The position numbers and the translations under genes are program-made. From Scybalousia_A sp964639765 (GTDB taxonomy: Bacteria > Bacteroidota > Bacteroidia > Bacteroidales > P3): 5,598 nt of DNA. A model generated the notes under the pieces. It was given only the letters and a program-made list of their open reading frames with translations, searched no databases and was not told the origin of the DNA. This document shows, one piece after another, positions 1 through 5,540 of the stretch. The DNA lies in the NCBI GenBank assembly GCA_964639765.1, contig CAZXEN010000054.1, positions 1-5,598 of the forward strand, given 5' to 3'. The number at the start of each line of letters is the position of its first letter. Position 1 is the stretch's first letter.

Positions 1-2
1 AC

Positions 3-47
3 GGGTTCTGTTTGTTTGGATGACCAAAAAGTGAATAAATAGAACCC
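3..47 (+). other. 16-bp wobble-rich hairpin, possible end of an upstream RNA
   Basis: Positions 3-18 pair with 32-47 without interruption, beginning GGGTTCT / AGAACCC, around a 13-nt loop. Four of the 16 pairs (10-40, 14-36, 17-33, 18-32) are G-U if the plus strand is transcribed. On the minus strand they would be C-A mismatches, so the structure favours a plus-strand RNA. No run of T follows directly, so it is not a classic terminator. It could be the last helix of an RNA or leader that begins left of the window, or a domain of the structured RNA that follows. The identity is unknown. Confidence 0.4.
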
Positions 48-81
48 ACCATAAAAAGATTGTGAACTTTTTCTTATTTGT

Positions 82-224
82 TCATTGGAGGTCTCGACTT
101 ACCTTTTGTTATCCAAACAAGTAAAGCTCACAGGTCGGCACTATGAACATCACCACTTTACTTGAGATAACAAATTTTTGGAGTGTCGAGTTCCAATGAC
201 TCAAAATAAAGCATAATGCTTTTT
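82..224 (+). ncRNA. Candidate 6S-like regulatory RNA
   Basis: A long interrupted hairpin is visible. Helix 1 is 82-89 with 192-199, extended by a G90-U191 wobble. Helix 2 is 93-98 with 185-190. A bubble of 6 nt (99-104) and 10 nt (175-184) follows. Helix 3 is 105-113 with 166-174, and helix 4 is 118-126 with 156-164, capped by a 29-nt loop. One long duplex with a central bubble is the architecture of 6S RNA, which traps RNA polymerase by mimicking an open promoter; a 6S family is known in Bacteroidota (6S-Flavo). On the plus strand, the 3' side of the bubble reads TTTTTGG, resembling the -7 element TAnnTTTG of this phylum. A TTTG at 77-80 would place the start near A84, although no -33 element accompanies it. 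A weak hairpin plus T-run ends near 224. I identified it by structure only. The strand is the less certain part, and another structured RNA is possible. Confidence 0.45.
208..224 (+). terminator. Weak intrinsic terminator after the 6S-like RNA
   Basis: AAAGCA (208-213) pairs with TGCTTT (217-222) around a 3-nt loop, and the T-run continues to 224. The stem is only six pairs and mostly A-T, so it is a weak call. Its position nine bases beyond the base of the long hairpin makes it the natural 3' end if the RNA is on the plus strand. Confidence 0.35.
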
Positions 225-257
225 ATATCTAAAAAATAATCCTACGATTATCTGTTG

Positions 258-287
258 CAAAGATAGTAACTTTTTGTTACTTAGCAA
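258..287 (-). promoter_or_regulatory. Minus-strand Bacteroidota-type promoter match
   Basis: Read on the minus strand, TTG (287-285) is followed after 19 nt by TATCTTTG (265-258), a full match to the TAnnTTTG -7 element at roughly the expected distance from a -33 TTG. Transcription would start near 253 and run leftward, antisense to or through the structured RNA region. A short A/T-rich hairpin (237-250) followed by six T on that strand lies directly after the start. No protein gene lies downstream on this strand within the window. Either the structured RNA is on the minus strand, or this drives an antisense transcript, or it is a chance match in A/T-rich DNA. Confidence 0.4.
265..281. promoter_or_regulatory. 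Inverted repeat inside the minus-strand promoter spacer
   Basis: AGTAAC (265-270) and GTTACT (276-281) form a perfect 6-bp inverted repeat around five T. It lies between the -33 and -7 elements of the promoter match and touches the -7 element. A dimeric regulator could bind there and block polymerase. That is inference; only the repeat is seen. Confidence 0.25.
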
Positions 288-346
288 TAAAAAAAGAAAA
301 AATATTGTTTTATCAAAAATTTTCTTCAGCCTGAATATTGGGGAAA

Positions 347-472
347 AAGACTGCGGTAAAAAAGAGTTGGATTTTAGAAAAAAAGATCAAGACTTTTTAC
401 CCAAAAGAGTTGATCTTTTTTTCTAAAAACGAAGACTTTTTTGGGAAAGTTTTGAAGTCTGTAAAAAACTTG
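347..472. repeat. Degenerate direct repeats with a 42-43 bp period
   Basis: AAGACT occurs at 347-352, 389-394 and 432-437, spaced 42 and 43 bp. The 10-mer AAGACTTTTT is exact at 389-398 and 432-441, and a second 10-mer, AAAAGAGTTG, is exact at 360-369 and 403-412, again 43 bp apart. The units between are only partly alike and are A/T-rich. This looks like a decayed tandem repeat of about three units, or evenly spaced protein-binding sites about four helical turns apart. AAGACTTTTT also appears at 5403-5412, in the atpG promoter. Confidence 0.4.
372..428. repeat. Perfect 19-bp inverted repeat, large stem-loop
   Basis: Positions 372-390 are the exact reverse complement of 410-428, including seven A opposite seven T and a GATCAA/TTGATC core. 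After a two-base mismatch on each side, an inner stem (393-397 with 403-407) closes a five-base loop, TACCC. Because one arm holds an A-run and the other a T-run, the element could end transcripts from either side, acting as a bidirectional terminator between the left RNA genes and the operon at 542. It is far longer than a minimal terminator, and its stem is nearly all A-T. Confidence 0.6.
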
Positions 473-511
473 TTTTTTTGACGGTTAATATCGCAGAATA
501 CAAATATTTTG

Positions 512-519
512 TACCTTTG
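512..519 (+). promoter_or_regulatory. -7 promoter element for the DUF2461-dus-ung operon
   Basis: TACCTTTG matches the Bacteroidota -7 consensus TAnnTTTG. Transcription would start around 523-525, leaving a leader of roughly 17-19 nt before the ATG at 542. There is no clean TTG or TTTG at the usual -33 distance; the nearest TTTG (477-480) is 31 nt away, which is too far. The call rests on the -7 match and its position directly ahead of the operon. Confidence 0.55.
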
Positions 520-541
520 CAGATGAAAAAAAGTTTTGAAG

Positions 542-1213
542 ATGGAAGATATTTTGAAGTTCTTGACTGATGTAAGGCTGAACAATAACAGGGAATGGTT
601 TAAATCTCATCGGTCAGAGTACGAAAACGCCAATGCCAAGTTCAATATCATTGCTGAAAAGTTTCTAAAAGATATTTGCGAATTTGATACAAGTGTGAGA
701 CATCTGAGCCTGAAAGACTGTACTTACAGATTCTATCGTGATATACGCTTTTCAAAAGACAAAAGTCCTTATAAGACACACTTCGGAGTTTATGTCTGTC
801 CGGGAGGAAAGAAGTCTTGGAAAGCGGGATACTACTTCCATATTGAACCAACTTGGGAAGACGGCACGGGAGGTTCTGCTTTGTATTGCGGATGTTTCAT
901 GCCTGACAAAGAAATGCTGCAACTCATAAGGGAAGACCTCTATAATGATGGCAAAAACTACAGAAAACTTATCGCGAAAGCTAAAGGTTTCCGCCTTGAC
1001 ACCAACGTTTCACTGAAGAAAAACCCGAAAGGATTTCCAGAAAGTGAATTTGATGACTTGATACGTTTGAAATCTTTCATTTTGGAGCAGAGTTGTGATG
1101 AAGAAACGTTGTTCCGTCAAAATTTGAATGAATTTCTGAAAGCGGAATGCAAGAAAACTTTCCCTTTTGTCAAGGCTTTGAATGAGGCAGTCTCTTTCAG
1201 TGGAAATTATTAA
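542..1213 (+). CDS. DUF2461 (TIGR02453) family protein
   Basis: This 223-residue protein belongs to the DUF2461 family, whose biochemical role is not known to me. The family signature is clear: NNREWF at residues 15-20, the highly charged block YRFYRDIRFSKDKSPYKTH at 62-80, and GYYFHIEP at 96-103. Its length fits the usual 210-230 residues. There is no signal peptide or membrane segment, so it should be cytoplasmic. I chose ATG 542 because family members start about this far ahead of the NNREWF motif. A TTG at 536 in the same frame would add only two residues and is less likely. No Shine-Dalgarno sequence precedes it. It is the first gene of a three-gene unit, 9 bp ahead of dus. Family membership is secure; function is not. 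Confidence 0.9.
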   Translation: MEDILKFLTDVRLNNNREWFKSHRSEYENANAKFNIIAEKFLKDICEFDTSVRHLSLKDCTYRFYRDIRFSKDKSPYKTHFGVYVCPGGKKSWKAGYYFHIEPTWEDGTGGSALYCGCFMPDKEMLQLIREDLYNDGKNYRKLIAKAKGFRLDTNVSLKKNPKGFPESEFDDLIRLKSFILEQSCDEETLFRQNLNEFLKAECKKTFPFVKALNEAVSFSGNY

Positions 1214-1222
1214 CAGAACATT

Positions 1223-2221
1223 ATGGAACTACGAGCTATCTTACCAAAGCAGAAAACCGAAAACATCATAGTTTTCCTGACTTCCTTGTTTTCTTCCGAC
1301 GACAAGCTGATTCTTGCTCCTATGCAGAACCTTACTTCTCTGTTCTTTCGTAAAAGTTTTGAAAAGTTCTTCCCCAAAAATTTCGACTATGCCATAAGTC
1401 CTTTTATTTCTGCCACTTCCAACAAAACCAACGCCAACAGTATCCAATTCAAGGACATAATACCAAAGGGAAACGAGGGTTCCGTGCCTATCGTCCCGCA
1501 AGTAATAGGAAACAATAAGGAATATATACTTGACACCTGCAAGGTAATAGAAAGTTTTGGCTACAGAGAAGTAAATCTTAATATGGGCTGTCCAAAAAAA
1601 GACATAGTTTCTCATGGTCGTGGTGCAGGAATGCTTACTTCACCGCAAGCAATACGGGATATAGTGGAACATATTCTCAACAATACTACCCTGCAAGTCT
1701 CCATTAAAGTACGTTTGGGTGTGAAAGAGAGTACGGATTGCAGACAAATTGTGCCGATAATAAATTCTCTGCCATTGAAAAGCGTATGTATTCACCCGAG
1801 AAAAGCCATTGATTTCTATGAAGGCAATGTGGATATTAATGAATTTGAATATTTGGCAGGACAGATAAAACATACCATTATATATAACGGAGATATTTTT
1901 TCAGTGGAGGATTTTTCAAGGCTGAAGATGAGGTTACCGTTTATAAAACATTGGATGCTTGGCAGAGGAATTTTGAGAAATCCGCTTCTTGCTTCACAAA
2001 TACGTGGCATAAATGTGGAAAAAGATATGGTTTTGAAACCTTTCATACAAGATGTTGAAGAAAATTTCGTTGCAACCTTGCGTTATCAGAACGAAAAACT
2101 TGTACTCGGCAAGATGAAAGAGTTTTCAAAATATCTATGCAAAGGATTGGATATAGATGAAAAGCCTTTTGTACACAGCACCTCTGTAAATGAAATAAAT
2201 AATCTGCTTAACAAGATATAA
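1223..2221 (+). CDS. dus: tRNA-dihydrouridine synthase, Dus family
   Basis: This is an FMN-dependent enzyme that reduces specific uridines in tRNA to dihydrouridine with NAD(P)H. The 332 residues show the expected TIM-barrel landmarks: LAPMQNLT at 31-38 (first strand, FMN site), NMGCPKK at 120-126 with catalytic Cys123, SIKVRLG at 160-166 with FMN-contacting Lys162, IHPRK at 190-194 with His191, YNGDI at 221-225, and LGRGILRNP at 246-254 for phosphate binding. About 70 residues after the last motif form the helical tRNA-binding domain. About 28 residues precede the barrel, more than is usual; the only nearby alternative start I see is a TTG at codon 22, so I keep ATG 1223. Which tRNA position it modifies cannot be read here; it is a divergent Bacteroidota type. 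The gene begins 9 bp after the DUF2461 stop and ends 3 bp before ung. Confidence 0.93.
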   Translation: MELRAILPKQKTENIIVFLTSLFSSDDKLILAPMQNLTSLFFRKSFEKFFPKNFDYAISPFISATSNKTNANSIQFKDIIPKGNEGSVPIVPQVIGNNKEYILDTCKVIESFGYREVNLNMGCPKKDIVSHGRGAGMLTSPQAIRDIVEHILNNTTLQVSIKVRLGVKESTDCRQIVPIINSLPLKSVCIHPRKAIDFYEGNVDINEFEYLAGQIKHTIIYNGDIFSVEDFSRLKMRLPFIKHWMLGRGILRNPLLASQIRGINVEKDMVLKPFIQDVEENFVATLRYQNEKLVLGKMKEFSKYLCKGLDIDEKPFVHSTSVNEINNLLNKI

Positions 2222-2224
2222 AAC

Positions 2225-2887
2225 ATGGAAGTAAAGATAGAAAATTCGTGGAAGGAGGTTTTACAGACAGAATTTGACAAACCTTATTTTGAAGACCTTG
2301 TAAACAAAGTTAAAACAGAATATAAGACCAAGACAGTTTTTCCTAAGGGTTCTTTGATTTTCAATGCTTTTAACTTGTGTCCTTTCGATAAAGTCAAGGT
2401 CGTTATACTCGGACAAGACCCTTATCACGAAAAAGGGCAGGCTCATGGTCTGGCTTTCTCTGTCCCTGAGGGCATAGATTTGCCTCCATCTCTGCAAAAT
2501 ATATACAAGGAAATAGAAAACGACCTGAACATAAAAATAAATCAAAATGGTGACCTCACCCGTTGGGCAAAACAAGGCATATTGCTGCTTAACAGCACAC
2601 TAACTGTTGAACAACACAGAGCAGCATCTCATCAAAGCTTCGGCTGGGAGACCTTTACTGACAATGTAATCCTGAATTTAAGCCAAAGAAAACAAAACCT
2701 TGTCTTCATACTCTGGGGAAGTTTTGCCATAAAGAAAGGAAAACTCATTGACAAATCAAAACACCTTGTGCTTACTTCTGTCCATCCGTCTCCGCTTTCA
2801 GCATACAGAGGATTCTTTGGAAACAGACATTTCTCACAGACAAACAACTATCTGTTGGCTCATAATATTGAACCAATACAATGGTAG
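2225..2887 (+). CDS. ung: Uracil-DNA glycosylase, family 1
   Basis: Ung removes uracil from DNA after cytosine deamination or dUMP misincorporation, starting base-excision repair. The 220 residues match the family-1 length (E. coli, about 229). The water-activating motif GQDPYH is at 63-68 with Asp65 and Tyr67. Phe78, in GLAFSV, stacks on uracil. LLLNSTLTV at 120-128 carries Asn123, which recognises uracil. HPSPLSA at 187-193 carries catalytic His187 and the Leu191 that fills the DNA gap. Every key residue is present, so the enzyme should be active. It is cytoplasmic, without a signal peptide. The start is ATG 2225, three bases after the dus stop, so it is very probably cotranscribed and perhaps translationally coupled. 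It is the last gene of the operon; its stop lies 5 bp from the stop of convergent nadB, with no hairpin terminator between. Confidence 0.98.
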   Translation: MEVKIENSWKEVLQTEFDKPYFEDLVNKVKTEYKTKTVFPKGSLIFNAFNLCPFDKVKVVILGQDPYHEKGQAHGLAFSVPEGIDLPPSLQNIYKEIENDLNIKINQNGDLTRWAKQGILLLNSTLTVEQHRAASHQSFGWETFTDNVILNLSQRKQNLVFILWGSFAIKKGKLIDKSKHLVLTSVHPSPLSAYRGFFGNRHFSQTNNYLLAHNIEPIQW

Positions 2888-2892
2888 AAGTT

Positions 2893-4464
2893 TTAGTGTT
2901 TCTTTGGAGGATAGTCTATATTATAGTGTAATCCCACACTCTCTGTACGTTTTATTGCCATACTTATTATAAGATAAGCATTGGCAATAAGGTTTCTCAA
3001 TTCACAAAGCTGTGGTGTAAGCACAGAACGGTTGTATAGTTCTTCCACTTCATCGTATATGAGTTTAGTACGTTTGAATGCTTTTTGCAGACGTAGGTTA
3101 CTGCGTACTATTCCTACATAATTGGACATCACCTGTTGCAGTTCTCTCTGAGTTTGCGTAATAAGGGACATTTCTTCGTTGAGAACCATTCCGTCAGCGT
3201 TCCAATCCGGCACCTGATCACAAAACTCTATGCTGTTTATCGCTTCTTTGCTGTCAAGAGCTGCACGATGTGAATACACCAATGCTTCCAACAGGGAATT
3301 GGATGCTAAACGGTTTGCTCCATGAAGGCCTGTGCAGGAACATTCTCCTGTAGCATACAGATGTTTTATTGTTGTGCGTGCAAATTCATCTACCACAATA
3401 CCACCACAACCATAATGTGCTGCAGGGACTACAGGTATCATATCTCCACGGGTAATATTTATACCCATTTCAAGACATTTTGCATATATATGAGGGAAAT
3501 GATGCATTATCTCTTCTTTGCTTATCTTGGAACAATCCAGATAAACATGATCGTCTCCGCTGATAGTCATCTCGCTATTTATTGCTCTTGCGACAATATC
3601 TCTTGGTGCCAAAGAACCACGTTCATCATATTTGTGCATAAAAGCCTCACCTTTCAGGTTCTTCAGTTCTCCGCCTGCACCACGCATTGCTTCTGTGATA
3701 AGAAAAGAAGGCTTTTCCATAGGATTGTAAAGAGAAGTAGGATGAAACTGTACGAATTCCATATCCTTTAACCAGCCTTTTGCCCTATGAACCATGGCTT
3801 GTCCGTCTCCTGTCGCCACGATGGGAGCAGTTGTGGAAGAATACACATTACCATTGCTGCCCGAAGACAGCATGATTATCTTTGCAAGATAGGTATCTAT
3901 GCTGTTTGTCTCCTTGTTCAAAACATATGCGCCATAGCATTCTACATTATCCATGTGTCTGTTTGCTTCCTTGCCAAGATGATGCTGAGTTATGAGGTCT
4001 ATGGTAAACTGGTCTTCTTTTAGTTCTATATTTCTGTTGGCTTTTACTGCTTCCAGCAAAGCACGTTCTATTTCTGCTCCGGTATTGTCCTGATGGTGGA
4101 ATATACGGTGTTCAGAATGTCCGCCTTCTCTTGCCAAATCATAATAGCCTGAACGGTTTTTGTCAAACTGTGCACCCCATTCTATCAGTTCTTTTATCCT
4201 GTCGGTGCTTTCCGTTATGGTTATGCGGACGCTTTTTTCGTTGCAAATGCCTGCACCTGCAATAAGAGTATCATTTATATGCTTTTCATAGGTATCAGGT
4301 TCGTACATTACTGCAGCAATCCCGCCCTGTGCATATTTGGTGGAACTTTCTTCTGCCTGGGCTTTGGTAAGCAGGCATACTTTCCCGAATTTTGAAACTT
4401 TAAGAGCATAGCTTAACCCTGCTATGCCAGAACCTATAACAAGAAAATCAACTTTGTAACGCAT
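2893..4464 (-). CDS. nadB: L-aspartate oxidase
   Basis: NadB oxidises L-aspartate to iminoaspartate with FAD; quinolinate synthase NadA then makes quinolinate for de novo NAD synthesis. The 523 residues show an N-terminal FAD dinucleotide motif GSGIAG (11-16), SSTKYAQGGIAAV (40-52), the substrate-loop stretch GGHSEHRIFHHQD (114-126), FHPTSL (240-245), LAPRDIVARAI (285-295) with Arg288 at the catalytic-arginine site, PAAHYGCGG (347-355) and GANRLASNSLLEA (382-394). Together these favour NadB over the related succinate dehydrogenase or fumarate reductase flavoproteins, as do the SSTxxAQGG segment and the C-terminal helical domain (about 430-523) with no extra domain. Length is normal. It starts 19 bp after atpG and should share its promoter. 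Neither nadA nor nadC lies in the window, though they often adjoin nadB. It is cytoplasmic and appears intact. Confidence 0.96.
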   Translation of the reverse strand: MRYKVDFLVIGSGIAGLSYALKVSKFGKVCLLTKAQAEESSTKYAQGGIAAVMYEPDTYEKHINDTLIAGAGICNEKSVRITITESTDRIKELIEWGAQFDKNRSGYYDLAREGGHSEHRIFHHQDNTGAEIERALLEAVKANRNIELKEDQFTIDLITQHHLGKEANRHMDNVECYGAYVLNKETNSIDTYLAKIIMLSSGSNGNVYSSTTAPIVATGDGQAMVHRAKGWLKDMEFVQFHPTSLYNPMEKPSFLITEAMRGAGGELKNLKGEAFMHKYDERGSLAPRDIVARAINSEMTISGDDHVYLDCSKISKEEIMHHFPHIYAKCLEMGINITRGDMIPVVPAAHYGCGGIVVDEFARTTIKHLYATGECSCTGLHGANRLASNSLLEALVYSHRAALDSKEAINSIEFCDQVPDWNADGMVLNEEMSLITQTQRELQQVMSNYVGIVRSNLRLQKAFKRTKLIYDEVEELYNRSVLTPQLCELRNLIANAYLIISMAIKRTESVGLHYNIDYPPKKH

Positions 4465-4483
4465 ATTTTTTCTTTGACAGTTT

Positions 4484-5359
4484 TTAACTTAAAGCATTTG
4501 CACCACTACATATCTCTATAATTTCATTGGTGATGCTTGCTTGTCTAAGTTTGTTATATGTAAGAGTTAAATCACTCAACAGTTCTTGAGCATTGTCGGT
4601 TGCTTTGTTCATACTGCTCATTCTCGCACCATGCTCAGAAGTAAAAGAATCCAAAAAACATCTGTACATTTTTGTATGCAAGAACAGAGGAATAACACTT
4701 TGAAGAATCTCTGCCTTGCTTGGTTCAAAAATATAGTTGTTATTTGTTGTTGGTTTATCTATAGTTTGTATTGTGCTTAAATCAAAAGGAAGAAAAGTGT
4801 CGGTCAATGGTTCCTGAACAGCTGCATTTTTGAACTGATTGTATATTATTTCAACTCTGTCGTACTTTCCTTTTATATAGTCTTGCAATATCTGGTCTGC
4901 AAATAGAGAAACTTTGTCAAAGTTCAGACTTTCCCACATTTCATCCTCAGAACCAAGATAGTTTATCTTGTCAATATGCTTAAAAGCAGAATCACCCTTC
5001 TTTCCAAAGCTCTGCAAACAGACTTCCTTGCCTTCTGAAAGGTATTTGTCTATCCTTTGTCTGGTAAGCTTCACAATAGAGGAATTAAAAGTAGAACATA
5101 ATCCTTTGTTTGATGTAAGAGAAATAAGCAAGATTTTCTTCTCTTCTTTTTTTGCCTTAAGATAAGGAATATCTTCAACGCTACTGTCCACTAATCTATA
5201 TACGACTTCATTCATAATTTTGGTATAAGGCCTTAGTTGGACGATAGCAGATTGAGATTTACGTAACTTAGCTGCCGACACCATCTTCATAGCTGAAGTT
5301 ATCTGCTTAGTAGATGATACAGAAGAGATTCTATTACGTATTTCCTTTAAATTTGCCAT
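4484..5359 (-). CDS. atpG: F-type ATP synthase gamma subunit
   Basis: AtpG is the rotating central shaft of the F1 part of ATP synthase, linking the membrane rotor to the alpha3-beta3 catalytic head. The 291 residues match the family length. The N-terminal helix has the typical MANLKEIRNRI (1-11) and STKQITSAMKMVSAAKLRK (16-34). The middle Rossmann-like part includes SNKGLCSTFN (83-92), where most homologues read closer to SDRGLCGxxN; Asp-to-Asn and Gly-to-Ser changes there are mild oddities. The C-terminal helix carries SEHGARMSSMNKATDNA (241-257) and ends with ITNEIIEICSGANAL, as expected. The start ATG has a promoter match about 40 bp upstream. Unusually, the preceding gene is tRNA-Phe with a terminator rather than atpA, so atpG is transcribed apart from the other ATP synthase genes, with nadB 19 bp downstream. 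Confidence 0.97.
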   Translation of the reverse strand: MANLKEIRNRISSVSSTKQITSAMKMVSAAKLRKSQSAIVQLRPYTKIMNEVVYRLVDSSVEDIPYLKAKKEEKKILLISLTSNKGLCSTFNSSIVKLTRQRIDKYLSEGKEVCLQSFGKKGDSAFKHIDKINYLGSEDEMWESLNFDKVSLFADQILQDYIKGKYDRVEIIYNQFKNAAVQEPLTDTFLPFDLSTIQTIDKPTTNNNYIFEPSKAEILQSVIPLFLHTKMYRCFLDSFTSEHGARMSSMNKATDNAQELLSDLTLTYNKLRQASITNEIIEICSGANALS

Positions 5360-5395
5360 AAAACTTTAATAAATATTACCTGATTTAAGAAAAAG

Positions 5396-5424
5396 CAAAT
5401 TTAAGACTTTTTTCTAAACTGCAA
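5396..5424 (-). promoter_or_regulatory. Promoter of the atpG-nadB operon
   Basis: On the minus strand, TTG (5424-5422) is followed after 18 nt by TAAATTTG (5403-5396), a full match to the TAnnTTTG -7 element of Bacteroidota. The start of transcription would fall near 5390, giving a leader of about 30 nt before the atpG ATG. It lies between the tRNA terminator and atpG, which is where a separate promoter is needed. The spacer contains AAGACTTTTT on the plus strand, a 10-mer also found twice in the left intergenic region. Confidence 0.6.
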
Positions 5425-5498
5425 GAGTTTTTAGCGTAAAATATAGATATAATTTTGAATTACACTGTTTTTCTTGATAGGATAAAAAGGGTTAATAT

Positions 5499-5530
5499 AA
5501 AAAAAAGGAAGCCTTTGTTTCAAGACTTCC
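5499..5530 (-). terminator. Intrinsic terminator of tRNA-Phe
   Basis: On the minus strand, 5530-5522 pairs with 5515-5507 in a 9-bp stem (GGAAGTCTT / AAGGCTTCC) with a 6-nt loop, followed directly by eight T (5506-5499). One pair is a G-U wobble that would be a C-A mismatch on the plus strand, so the terminator works for leftward transcription. It begins 10 nt beyond the tRNA 3' end and should insulate atpG from the tRNA transcript. Confidence 0.9.
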
Positions 5531-5540
5531 GTTTTTCGTG

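Larger units (their letters stand above)
1..541. other. Intergenic region rich in RNA-like structure, no protein gene
   Basis: No open reading frame here looks like a real protein. The only sizeable one, a minus-strand frame over 397-585, reads through A/T runs into a Lys/Phe-rich low-complexity peptide and overlaps the start of the first real gene. Instead the region holds several inverted repeats and promoter-like elements, listed separately. Positions 288-346 are A/T-rich, and I see nothing definite there apart from two copies of AATATTG (301-307 and 334-340). The density of complementary arms suggests one or more non-coding RNA genes plus terminators between an unseen left neighbour and the plus-strand operon. 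Confidence 0.8.

Noticed and set aside
82..199. Long inverted repeat as ends of an insertion sequence or as CRISPR repeats
   Set aside because: The arms are interrupted helices only about 30 nt apart at their inner edge, with no transposase, no repeated unit and no spacers.
1..230. RNase P RNA, tmRNA or signal recognition particle RNA
   Set aside because: I could not find the conserved RNase P core, a tRNA-like tmRNA end, or the GGAA/AGCA apical loop of SRP RNA on either strand.
237..250. TAATC-CTAC-GATTA hairpin followed by six T on the minus strand, as a terminator
   Set aside because: The stem is only 5 bp and A/T-rich, and it would sit right at the start of the predicted minus-strand transcript; too weak to annotate.
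433..460. AGACTT/AAGTCT hairpin as a second terminator
   Set aside because: The 6-bp arms enclose a long loop with a competing 5-bp stem and no proper T-run after it; better explained as part of the AAGACT repeats.
397..585. Minus-strand 62-codon reading frame over the left intergenic region
   Set aside because: It translates A/T runs into a Lys/Phe-rich peptide, crosses the large inverted repeat and overlaps the start of the DUF2461 gene; no family resemblance.
1241..1615. Minus-strand 124-codon reading frame opposite dus
   Set aside because: It lies wholly inside a well-supported gene and shows no recognisable motif; a shadow frame.
3322..4023. Plus-strand frames of 149 and 78 codons opposite nadB
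   Set aside because: They are Cys/His-rich peptides antisense to conserved nadB motifs, as expected of shadow frames.
5360..5395. Riboswitch or leader attenuator ahead of atpG
   Set aside because: The predicted leader is only about 30 nt with no hairpin or known riboswitch motif.
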